Assembly (NCBI GenBank): GCA_005878515.1
Contig: VBLZ01000125.1
Coordinates: 1-11,751 of the forward strand
Reading direction: 5' to 3'
Length of the DNA stretch: 11,751 bases
Source: Methanobacteriota archaeon
Lineage (GTDB): Archaea > Thermoplasmatota > Thermoplasmata > RBG-16-68-12
The notes beneath the pieces were generated by a model. That model did no database searches, was not told the DNA's origin, and saw only the letters and a list, made by a program, of their open reading frames with translations. Position 1 is the stretch's first letter. Every line of letters begins with the position of its first letter. Position numbers and translations under genes: made by a program. Below, in pieces: positions 1-5,459 of the stretch.

Positions 1-1
1 G

Positions 2-862
2 AACTTCCCCCTCTCGCTTCGGCCGCAAGGCCGCGAGATCGTCCGGACGTGGCTCTACTACACGATGCTCAAGTCATGGCTCGTGCGGCGGTCGAAGCCG
101 TTCCATCGGGCCTTCATCCATGGGCTCGGCCTCGACGCCCGCGGTCGCGCGATGCATCGCACCCAGGGGAACGTGATCGATCCGTGGCCCCTGCTCAAGA
201 AGCACGGCGCCGACGCGATCCGGCTGTTCGTCGCGGGCGAGACGAACCCGGGAGACGACTTCCGGATCAGCGAGGCGAAGATCGGGGGCGCCGCGAAGTT
301 CGTCACGAAGCTCTGGAACGTCGCGCGCTTCATCTCGTCGTTCGAGGAGCCCGAGGCCGGGAAGCTCCAGCCCTCCGACGAATGGATCCTGGCGGAGCTG
401 AACCGCCTGGTCGAATCGTGCCGCGGGGCCTACGAGGACCTGAACCTGTTCCTCCCGGCGAACCGGGGTCGGGACTTCCTCTGGAATCTGTTTGCGCCGC
501 ACTACGTCGAGATGGTGAAGGCCCGCGCGTACGAGGGCGACACGGGCGCTCGATGGACGCTCCATGCGTGTCTCCGGGATCTCCTGCGCCTCCTCGCGCC
601 CGTCACGCCGTTCTCGACGGACAAGATCTGGCGGTCCATGTACGGGGGGAGCGTCCACGCGGAACGCTTCCCGATGCCGCGGGACGGCATCCCCGCCTCC
701 CGGGCGGACTTCACGGAAGGACTGCTCGCCTTCAACGCGGACGTCTGGAAGCGGAAACGGGACCAAGGCCTTTCGCTCAACGTCGAACTCCCCGGAGTCG
801 ACATCCCTCCGAGCTTGAAGCCGTTCGAAGGGGACCTGAAGAGGATGCACCACCTCGCGTGA
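2..862 (+). CDS. valS: Valyl-tRNA synthetase, C-terminal part (5' end outside window)
   Basis: Charges tRNA-Val with valine (class Ia aminoacyl-tRNA synthetase, cytoplasm). The reading frame is open from base 2, and 286 residues are visible. Visible residues 1-20 (PLSLRPQG, then IVRTW) match the stretch that precedes the KMSKS loop in ValRS. Residues 41-62 hold GLGLDARGRAMHRTQGNVID, where KMSKS would be expected. Residues near 80-110 (GDDFRISEAKIGG, then TKLWNVARF) are characteristic of ValRS rather than IleRS or LeuRS. The anticodon-binding helical domain follows, with LAPVTPFSTDKIW and GGSVH. The protein ends without the bacterial C-terminal coiled coil, as in archaeal enzymes. The oddity is that KMSKS reads AMHRT: the first lysine is lost, the second is replaced by arginine, and methionine is kept. 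The HIGH motif and editing domain lie outside the window. The family call is firm; whether the enzyme is fully active cannot be judged from this fragment. Confidence 0.93.
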   Translation, partial: NFPLSLRPQGREIVRTWLYYTMLKSWLVRRSKPFHRAFIHGLGLDARGRAMHRTQGNVIDPWPLLKKHGADAIRLFVAGETNPGDDFRISEAKIGGAAKFVTKLWNVARFISSFEEPEAGKLQPSDEWILAELNRLVESCRGAYEDLNLFLPANRGRDFLWNLFAPHYVEMVKARAYEGDTGARWTLHACLRDLLRLLAPVTPFSTDKIWRSMYGGSVHAERFPMPRDGIPASRADFTEGLLAFNADVWKRKRDQGLSLNVELPGVDIPPSLKPFEGDLKRMHHLA

Positions 863-865
863 GGT
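861..865 (+). promoter_or_regulatory. Shine-Dalgarno site deciding the start of the small membrane protein
   Basis: GAGGT lies 8 bases before the ATG at 874 and shares bases with the valS stop codon (860-862). It matches the archaeal anti-Shine-Dalgarno core GGAGGTGAT. It supports the internal ATG over the long upstream extension of the frame and suggests translational coupling to valS. Confidence 0.5.
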
Positions 866-873
866 CGACCGTC

Positions 874-1227
874 ATGACCGCTGACCCCGATCGACTCGCG
901 GGGGCGCTGATCTGCGCGGGGGCGGTTGTCGGGCTGATCGGCTCGGTCGCGACGATGTCCGTTTTCCTCGGTGTCCCCTCGTTCGCGCTCGTCCTCATGC
1001 TTGGCGCGTACGCATTTCGGAAGCGCAAGGAGGGTCGGCTGCTCGCGGCCGCCGTGGTTTGGTTCGCCGCTCTGGGTGCCCTCGGGGGGTTCCCTCCCTT
1101 TTTCTTCTTTCGCTTCTACGGCCTGCTCCCAGCGGGCTACTACTGGTTGGCCGCGATTCCGGTCCTCGGGACGGCGCTCGCCATCGCGGGCGCGGTGGTC
1201 AAGCTCCTCCTCCCCCGGCGAGCCTGA
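874..1227 (+). CDS. Small four-helix integral membrane protein, function unknown
   Basis: A 117-residue hydrophobic protein that I do not recognise. Four membrane segments are visible at about residues 8-27, 29-48, 56-73 and 90-112. A basic loop (RKRKEG, 49-54) lies between the second and third, and a Phe-rich loop (FPPFFFFRF, 73-81) between the third and fourth. By the positive-inside rule the loop at 49-54 and the C-terminal PRRA should be cytoplasmic. The ATG at 874 is chosen because it begins the hydrophobic part and has a GAGGT ribosome binding site 8 bases upstream; that site directly overlaps the valS stop codon, so the gene is probably translated from the valS transcript. The same frame stays open far upstream, but that stretch is an Arg/Pro-rich shadow of valS. 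The gene ends 15 bp from the convergent GTPase gene. No catalytic motif is visible. Confidence 0.72.
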   Translation: MTADPDRLAGALICAGAVVGLIGSVATMSVFLGVPSFALVLMLGAYAFRKRKEGRLLAAAVVWFAALGALGGFPPFFFFRFYGLLPAGYYWLAAIPVLGTALAIAGAVVKLLLPRRA

Positions 1228-1240
1228 CGCGGGCCGCGTC
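1226..1240. other. Short perfect hairpin between convergent genes
   Basis: GACGCG, a 3-base loop and CGCGTC form a 6-bp perfect GC stem that overlaps the stop codon of the membrane protein gene, with the end of the GTPase gene just beyond it. It could slow polymerase or protect the 3' end of either transcript. It is followed on the plus strand only by a TTTT at 1249-1252, which is short for an archaeal oligo-T terminator, so I do not call it a terminator. Confidence 0.25.
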
Positions 1241-1242
1241 CG

Positions 1243-2346
1243 TCAGCCTTTTCGCAGCACGATGGTGAGGACGTCGGCGTCTTTCAGCGGATGATCGAGG
1301 CCGACCTTCTGCCCCGGGAACTGTGCGGACGAGCCCCAGACGTTCGCGTACCGGAATCGCTTGCGCCAGTCGCGGTGGATCGCGTCGCACACCATGCCGA
1401 CGTCCGAATCCTGCTTCACGATCATCGGATCCGCCATGTCCGCTTCCTTCCCTTGCGGCTTCAGGAAGACGCGCATGAACCGGAGGGTCGAGTAGATCTC
1501 GTCCTTGAGGCGCGTGAGACCGACGCCTTTTTCGGCGGAGATCGGGACGAGCCTCCATCCCGGAAGCTTCGCCTGGAGCTGCTTAACGTAGTCCGAGGAC
1601 ACGAGGTCGATCTTGTTCACGACCACGAACGCCCTCAGGTAGACGCGGTTCCCCGCGAGGACGTCGATGAGTTGGTCTTCCGTGATGTCCTGCCGCACGA
1701 CGACCGTGCCGTTCAGGTAGCCCCACTCGCGGCAGATGTCCGCGACCATCTCCGCGTCGAGCTTCGTCAGTTTGACCGTCGGATTCACGGTGAGACCGCC
1801 GCGGTTCGCCTTCGTCAAGGTGACGTCCGCGGGCCGCTCGTTGAGGCGGATCCCCGCGAGATGCAGTTCGTCCGCGAGGACGTCGACATGGGTCTCGAAC
1901 ACGTCGATCATCAGGAGGATCAGGTCGCACGCGCGGGCCACGGACAGGACCTCCTTCCCGCGACCGCGGCCCTTCGACGCGCCCCGGATGAGTCCGGGCA
2001 TGTCGAGCACCTGGATCTTCGCCCCCCGGTGCTCCATGAGGCCGGGGATCACGTCCAGCGTGGTGAAGTCGTACGCGGCGACCTCGCTCGTTGCGTCCGT
2101 GATCTGGTTCAGCAGGGTCGACTTGCCGACGCTCGGGAAGCCGACGAGGCCGACCGTCGCGTTCCCGCTCTTCTTGACCGCATAGCTCGGCCCGCCGCCG
2201 CCCCCCTTGAGGCGCCGCGTCTCCTGCTCGTCCTTGAGCCGCGCCAGCTTCGCCTTCAGCCGCCCGATGTGGTGCTGGGTCGCCTTGTTGTACGGCGTCT
2301 TCTGGATCTCGTCCTCGACCGCCTTAATCTGTTCCTCGATCGCCAT
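1243..2346 (-). CDS. DRG-family (Rbg) GTPase with TGS domain
   Basis: A developmentally-regulated-GTP-binding-type GTPase of the OBG/HflX-like superfamily, 367 residues, the usual length for archaeal and eukaryotic DRG proteins. Family members bind translating ribosomes and are thought to help translation. The N-terminal basic helical region carries KTPYNKATQHHIGRLKAK (about 16-33), a DRG hallmark, followed by a Gly-rich linker (48-52). G1 is GFPSVGKST (69-77), G2 TTLD (95-98), G3 DMPG (115-118), G4 NKID (244-247) and G5 SAE (270-272). The DRG-specific insert sits between G3 and G4. The C-terminal TGS domain (about 288-367) ends with the conserved DHPLKDADVLTIV. The start is the ATG at 2346 because it opens the conserved N-terminus; a 39-residue upstream extension overlaps the methyltransferase and has no family similarity. 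No Shine-Dalgarno sequence is seen, so a leaderless or short-leader mRNA is likely. All nucleotide-binding motifs are intact. Confidence 0.96.
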   Translation of the reverse strand: MAIEEQIKAVEDEIQKTPYNKATQHHIGRLKAKLARLKDEQETRRLKGGGGGPSYAVKKSGNATVGLVGFPSVGKSTLLNQITDATSEVAAYDFTTLDVIPGLMEHRGAKIQVLDMPGLIRGASKGRGRGKEVLSVARACDLILLMIDVFETHVDVLADELHLAGIRLNERPADVTLTKANRGGLTVNPTVKLTKLDAEMVADICREWGYLNGTVVVRQDITEDQLIDVLAGNRVYLRAFVVVNKIDLVSSDYVKQLQAKLPGWRLVPISAEKGVGLTRLKDEIYSTLRFMRVFLKPQGKEADMADPMIVKQDSDVGMVCDAIHRDWRKRFRYANVWGSSAQFPGQKVGLDHPLKDADVLTIVLRKG

Positions 2347-2368
2347 CTGGACACAGGCCCAATCGGAC

Positions 2369-2391
2369 GGGGCGCAAAAAGATTCCTTCCC
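2369..2391 (-). promoter_or_regulatory. Candidate promoter element upstream of the DRG GTPase gene
   Basis: Read on the minus strand, this segment has GGAAGGA followed by ATCTTTTTGCGCCCC, and it sits about 23-45 bases before the GTPase start. A purine-rich box followed by a T-rich core resembles an archaeal BRE plus degenerate TATA box, and the distance suits a short leader. The T5 run also lies about 20 bases after the methyltransferase stop, so it could serve as an oligo-T terminator instead of, or as well as, a promoter. A related element precedes the methyltransferase gene. Confidence 0.35.
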
Positions 2392-2399
2392 GAATACCG

Positions 2400-3173
2400 C
2401 TACCAGACCGTGCGAATGCCTTCGGGTTCCAGGCCTTTGACCGCGTACAGGACCATGCGCCACGAGCGCGCGGTGTACGGCGACAAGTCGAGGCCGCCGA
2501 GCACACGGTGGACGAACAGGCCCGCGGCGTCGAGCATCTCCTTCAGCTCGGCGAGCGTGTACGCGCGGACCGAGGCGGTGAATTCCCGCGTGCCCTTCCG
2601 ATCGATGATCACCTGGCGGGTCTCGAACCGGCCCCGTAGCAGGTCGAACGACGCATCCTCCAGGACGACCGTCCCGTCGTCCCGCGCCTGCCAGCTCTGC
2701 GACGGCAACCTGGCCACGAGGCTGTCGCGGTTGAACAGCTCCATCAGGAACTTTCCGCGCGGCCGCAGTGCGCGGCCGATCCCTCGCAAGACCTCACGAT
2801 CTTCCTCGGGGCGATCGAAGTATCCGAACGACGTGAACATCGAGATCGCGGCGTCGAAGGCGTTGCGGTATCGGAGACGGCGCATGTCCCCCTGGACGAA
2901 CGTCGCCTTGACGCCCGCTTGGCGCGCGGCCCTCCTCGCCTCCGCCAAGAGAGGCGACGATAGATCGAGGCCCGTGACCCGGTACCCGCGCCTCGCGAGC
3001 TCGATCGTATGGCGGCCCGCCCCGCATGCGACGTCCAGGATGCGTCCGCCCTTCCGAAGATGGAGGATCTTGTCGATCGCCTCGACCTGGGCCGCGGTCT
3101 CCGGGTGGACGTACCGGATGAGATAGTCGGATCCGAAGAAGTCCTCGTACCACCGCTTCGGGACCTTCGGCAT
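2400..3173 (-). CDS. Class I SAM-dependent methyltransferase, substrate unknown
   Basis: A 257-residue Rossmann-fold methyltransferase that transfers a methyl group from S-adenosylmethionine to an unidentified acceptor, probably in the cytoplasm since no signal peptide or membrane segment is seen. Motif I is ILDVACGAGRHT (45-56); the acidic residue after strand 2 is in TGLDLS (67-72); GDM at 95-97 is the adenine-binding position; the strand-4 segment is FDAAISMFTSFGYF (106-119); and LRPRGKFLMELFN (136-148) is motif VI-like. The N-terminal WYEDFFGSDYLIRYVHPE is typical of the Methyltransf_25-like subgroup. The C-terminal part, with YTLAELKEMLDAAG (205-218), is a common acceptor-domain helix. 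The ATG at 3173 is the only start upstream of the domain, with no Shine-Dalgarno sequence. It lies 43 bp after carbamate kinase on the same strand and 53 bp before the GTPase, so co-transcription is possible. Small-molecule and tRNA/rRNA substrates are both open. Confidence 0.88.
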   Translation of the reverse strand: MPKVPKRWYEDFFGSDYLIRYVHPETAAQVEAIDKILHLRKGGRILDVACGAGRHTIELARRGYRVTGLDLSSPLLAEARRAARQAGVKATFVQGDMRRLRYRNAFDAAISMFTSFGYFDRPEEDREVLRGIGRALRPRGKFLMELFNRDSLVARLPSQSWQARDDGTVVLEDASFDLLRGRFETRQVIIDRKGTREFTASVRAYTLAELKEMLDAAGLFVHRVLGGLDLSPYTARSWRMVLYAVKGLEPEGIRTVW

Positions 3174-3197
3174 CGGCGCGCCGCGAACGCCGTGGGC

Positions 3198-3212
3198 GGG
3201 GAAAATCCTTCC
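3198..3212 (-). promoter_or_regulatory. Candidate promoter element upstream of the methyltransferase gene
   Basis: On the minus strand GGAAGGATTTTCCCC lies about 25-39 bases before the methyltransferase ATG, inside the 43-bp gap after carbamate kinase. The purine box plus T-rich core could be a BRE plus weak TATA for a nearly leaderless transcript. It resembles the element before the GTPase gene (GGAAGGA, then T-rich, then C-rich). Confidence 0.33.
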
Positions 3213-3216
3213 GCGC

Positions 3217-4161
3217 TCACGTCCGCCCGAGTTGCGTGCCGGCCTTGCCGGCGACCGCGGGGACGAGATGCTCGAGGTCCGTAATGACCGCGTGCTGCCC
3301 GCCGTGCTCCAGGAACTCGACGACGGCCTCGATTTTCGGCCCCATGCTGCCGGGCGGGAACTGGCCGTCCGCGAGGTGTTTCTTTGCCTCGGCGACCGTC
3401 ATGCGGTCGAGGAACTTCTGGCTCGGCTTGCCGAAATCCAGGGCGACTTGGGAGACGTCCGTCGCGATCACGAGGTGCTTCCATCCGATCGCCTGCGCGA
3501 GCACCGCCGCCGCGTGGTCCTTGTCGATGACGCCCTCGACGCCGACGAGCTTGCCATCCTTGCGGACGACCGGAATCCCGCCGCCACCTGCGGCGATCAC
3601 GATGCGTCCATCGCCGTTCCCGACGAGCATCCGGATGATGTCTTTCTCGACGACCTCCACGGGCCGGGGCGAAGGCACGACGCGACGCCAGCCGCCCCGC
3701 CGGTCGTACACCATCTTCCATCCTTTCGCCTTCTTGACGAGGATTTCGTCGTCTCGTAGATAGTAAGGGCCGATCGGTTTCGTCGGATTCGTGAAGGCCG
3801 GATCGCCCGCGTCGACGAGGACCTGCGTCACGACGCAGGCGACGTCTCGATCGATCTTCCGAAGGGCGAACTCGTTCCGCAGAGCCTGCGCCAAGAGGTA
3901 GCCGATCAGCGCCTGGCTCTCGGCCCCGCAGACATCGAGGGGCATCGGAGGGACCAGGTGCCGCGTTTCCTCGTTTTGCACGAGGATGTTGCCGACCTGG
4001 GGGCCGTTGCCGTGCGTCAAGACGACGTCATGGCCGGCCGCAACGAGGTCCGTGAGGCGGGATGCGGTCGCCTCGATCCGGCGTCGCTGGGCCGCGGCGT
4101 CCGCGGACTCGCCCGCGGGCAGCAGCGCGTTACCGCCGATCGCGACCACAAGCTTCGTCAT
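3217..4161 (-). CDS. arcC: Carbamate kinase
   Basis: Catalyses the reversible reaction ATP + carbamate = ADP + carbamoyl phosphate. In the usual catabolic direction it makes ATP from carbamoyl phosphate; in some archaea it is thought to make carbamoyl phosphate. It is a cytoplasmic amino-acid-kinase-fold enzyme of 314 residues, the normal length. Visible motifs are AIGGNALLPAG (7-17), THGNGPQVGN (49-58), TKPIGPYYL (127-135), IAAGGGGIPVV (189-199), GVIDKDHAAA (210-219) and PGSMGPKIEA (270-279), which carries the conserved lysine near the nucleotide. The ATG at 4161 starts directly at the first strand (MTKLVVAIGGNA) and has GAGG 7 bases upstream; an extension to 4263 runs through the promoter and is rejected. 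No arginine deiminase or ornithine carbamoyltransferase gene lies in the window, so its pathway partner cannot be named. All key motifs are intact. Confidence 0.96.
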   Translation of the reverse strand: MTKLVVAIGGNALLPAGESADAAAQRRRIEATASRLTDLVAAGHDVVLTHGNGPQVGNILVQNEETRHLVPPMPLDVCGAESQALIGYLLAQALRNEFALRKIDRDVACVVTQVLVDAGDPAFTNPTKPIGPYYLRDDEILVKKAKGWKMVYDRRGGWRRVVPSPRPVEVVEKDIIRMLVGNGDGRIVIAAGGGGIPVVRKDGKLVGVEGVIDKDHAAAVLAQAIGWKHLVIATDVSQVALDFGKPSQKFLDRMTVAEAKKHLADGQFPPGSMGPKIEAVVEFLEHGGQHAVITDLEHLVPAVAGKAGTQLGRT

Positions 4162-4172
4162 CCTCAGTCCTC
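4162..4172 (-). promoter_or_regulatory. Ribosome binding site of carbamate kinase
   Basis: The minus strand reads GAGGACTGAGG immediately before the ATG at 4161. The first GAGG (4169-4172) is 7 bases from the start, a good Shine-Dalgarno spacing; the second abuts the start codon. This supports the internal ATG over the longer upstream frame. Confidence 0.5.
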
Positions 4173-4200
4173 GATGGAAGTCTCGTGCTATTTTGCAGAA

Positions 4201-4215
4201 TCTATTTGAACGTTC
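4201..4215 (-). promoter_or_regulatory. Candidate TATA/BRE promoter of carbamate kinase
   Basis: The minus strand reads GAACGTTCAAATAGA. The AT-rich TTCAAATA is centred about 45 bases before the ATG, which would put initiation near 4180 and give a leader of about 20 bases holding the GAGG site. The GAACGTTC palindrome (4208-4215) occupies the BRE side, where a regulator could block initiation. Confidence 0.4.
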
Positions 4216-4220
4216 GGCCA

Positions 4221-4237
4221 CCGGAATTCGATTCCGG
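4221..4237. repeat. Perfect 7-bp inverted repeat in a divergent promoter region
   Basis: CCGGAAT, TCG and ATTCCGG form a perfect 7-bp dyad with a 3-base spacer. It lies between the minus-strand TATA-like site of carbamate kinase and the plus-strand TATA-like site of the next gene. Its position suits a dimeric transcription factor serving one or both promoters; as RNA it could also be a hairpin. It superficially resembles a tRNA T arm but does not pair correctly as one. Confidence 0.4.
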
Positions 4238-4265
4238 AACGGCGTCCTCCATGGGGCCGGCATAA

Positions 4266-4274
4266 CTATTTATC
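4266..4274 (+). promoter_or_regulatory. TATA-like box of the zinc-ribbon membrane protein gene
   Basis: CTATTTATC is the most AT-rich patch in the intergenic region and is centred about 29 bases before the GTG at 4299. Archaeal TATA boxes lie about 25 bases before the initiation site, so transcription would begin at or just before the start codon. That predicts a leaderless mRNA and fits the lack of a Shine-Dalgarno sequence. Confidence 0.5.
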
Positions 4275-4298
4275 AAGAAGGCCGCATCGCATCGTTCT

Positions 4299-5285
4299 GT
4301 GAGTCCCGAGACGTTCTCGGTACAGCTATGGAACCTCCTCTTGCGGTTCCGCAAGACGGTCTGGTTCCGGGTCACGTACCTCGTCCTCCTGGGGATCATC
4401 GTCTCGTTCCTGCTCGTCTTTACGGCGGGCGGACTCGGCTGTCTGGTCATTATAGTCGCGCCCCTCGCGGTGTTCCTGGTCCCCTACTACTTGGGCGAGC
4501 GATCGTTGAAGCGGTTCGCCCTCAACGCGCTCCCGGTGATCCTGATCGCGATCCTCCTGGGCGGCGCGCTGCAGACCTCGGCCCTCTACTCCCAGCGAAT
4601 CCCGATCGAGAGTGCGCCCGGACCGTTCATGAGCCCGACGATGGCGCTCTCGAACGGGACGGTCATCCCGGTCCAGTCGGATTCGCCAAGGGCGTTCACG
4701 TTCCGAGTGAAGCTGACGAGCACCGTCAACGCAACTCCGGACATGTTCGCCGTCGCCCTGAACCTCACGACGGTCACGGGCCTCAATGACTACCCGATGT
4801 CCGCCCACCCGATGATCAACATCACGGTTCCGGGCAGCTTCAACAACACCCGCCTCGGCACCTGGTTTGAGACGAGCGTCAACCTCTCCACCTCGATTTA
4901 CGCATACGGATTTTCCGTCTGGGACAAGGACTCGAACTGGACGTTCACGAATGTCGATATCGGCCCGCTCACGGCGCCCGTGACGAGCTACTACGGCCTG
5001 TTCTCCTACTTCACCATCTTCTCGATGATCCTGCCCTTCCTATTCTATTTCATCATCCTGTTCATGTGGTGGTACACGGTCCGGCAGCGGGCGACGCGGA
5101 CCCGGATGCTCGGCGCCGAGCCGCAGATCCCGAAGGAGAAACCGAAACCCAAGGTGGAATCGGTCGAACCGACGAAGAGCGAGAAGGCCAGCAAGGCCGC
5201 GGCCTTCACGTGCACGAACTGCGGCGCCGACGTCGACGAGAGCGCCGAGAAATGCCCGAAGTGCGGAGCGGTCTTCGAAGAGTGA
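4299..5285 (+). CDS. Membrane protein with extracytoplasmic sequon-rich domain and C-terminal zinc ribbon
   Basis: A 328-residue protein with no function I recognise. Hydrophobic segments lie at about 25-43, 47-64 and 75-93. A soluble domain (about 95-230) follows that is rich in Ser, Thr and Asn, with seven N-x-S/T sequons (N119, N144, N155, N174, N182, N195, N213), consistent with an exported, possibly N-glycosylated domain. A strong membrane segment spans about 233-260 and is followed by RQRATRTR, placing the C-terminus in the cytoplasm. A charged Lys/Pro/Glu linker (275-298) leads to a zinc ribbon, CTNC (305-308) and CPKC (319-322). The start is GTG at 4299, supported by the TATA-like box about 29 bases upstream; the first 20 residues are soluble and basic. 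It is divergent from carbamate kinase and 174 bp before top6B. A sensor or scaffold role is possible but is inference only. Confidence 0.82.
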   Translation: MSPETFSVQLWNLLLRFRKTVWFRVTYLVLLGIIVSFLLVFTAGGLGCLVIIVAPLAVFLVPYYLGERSLKRFALNALPVILIAILLGGALQTSALYSQRIPIESAPGPFMSPTMALSNGTVIPVQSDSPRAFTFRVKLTSTVNATPDMFAVALNLTTVTGLNDYPMSAHPMINITVPGSFNNTRLGTWFETSVNLSTSIYAYGFSVWDKDSNWTFTNVDIGPLTAPVTSYYGLFSYFTIFSMILPFLFYFIILFMWWYTVRQRATRTRMLGAEPQIPKEKPKPKVESVEPTKSEKASKAAAFTCTNCGADVDESAEKCPKCGAVFEE

Positions 5286-5317
5286 ACGATTGGGACGCGG
5301 ACACTTTCACCCACCTC

Positions 5318-5336
5318 CACGCGCGCGCGTTATAAC
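5318..5336. other. Alternating CG tract joined to a GTTATAAC palindrome
   Basis: Bases 5318-5330 (CACGCGCGCGCGT) alternate pyrimidine and purine, a sequence class known to adopt Z-DNA under negative supercoiling. They run directly into the perfect palindrome GTTATAAC (5329-5336), which could act as a TATA box on either strand. The element lies about 125-140 bases before the topoisomerase VI start codon and just after the preceding gene. Confidence 0.4.
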
Positions 5337-5375
5337 CCCATCTCTCCATAGAAACGGCATTGCGAAATCGGCTGC

Positions 5376-5387
5376 GAAGCCTTAAAT
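5376..5387 (+). promoter_or_regulatory. Candidate promoter of the top6BA operon
   Basis: GAAGCCTTAAAT combines a purine-rich BRE-like part (GCGAAG just before it) with the TATA-like CTTAAAT (5381-5387). Initiation would fall near 5410, giving a leader of about 50 bases. A second AT-rich patch, CTCAAATA (5395-5402), is an alternative. GTGATGG (5453-5458 region) lies just before the ATG at 5460 and partly matches the Shine-Dalgarno core, though closer to the start than ideal. Confidence 0.45.
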
Positions 5388-5459
5388 GGCCAGGCTCAAA
5401 TACGCGGGGCCCAGGGATGGGAACGCCCACCGTTCTCTTCGACCGTACCTTGTGATGGT

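Noticed and set aside
1226..1252. Intrinsic terminator between the small membrane protein and GTPase genes
   Set aside because: The 6-bp hairpin is real, but the T run is only four bases and archaeal termination depends mainly on longer T tracts, so it is kept only as a hairpin.
2347..2463. 39-residue N-terminal extension of the DRG GTPase
   Set aside because: It overlaps the end of the methyltransferase and shows no similarity to the conserved DRG N-terminus, which begins at MAIEEQIKAVEDEI.
1291..3126. 611-codon open frame on the plus strand, antisense to the GTPase and methyltransferase genes
   Set aside because: Rich in Arg, Asp, Val and Pro with no domain, motif or membrane segment. It lies exactly opposite two well-supported genes, as expected for shadow frames in GC-rich coding DNA.
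4213..4245. tRNA-like T arm around CCGGAATTCGATTCCGG
   Set aside because: The stem does not pair in T-arm register, since the TTCGA loop would be closed by A-C mismatches. No acceptor, D or anticodon arm is found nearby.
4162..4263. 34-residue N-terminal extension of carbamate kinase
   Set aside because: It runs through the promoter-like sequences and palindromes. The kinase fold begins at MTKLVVAIGGNA with a GAGG site before it.
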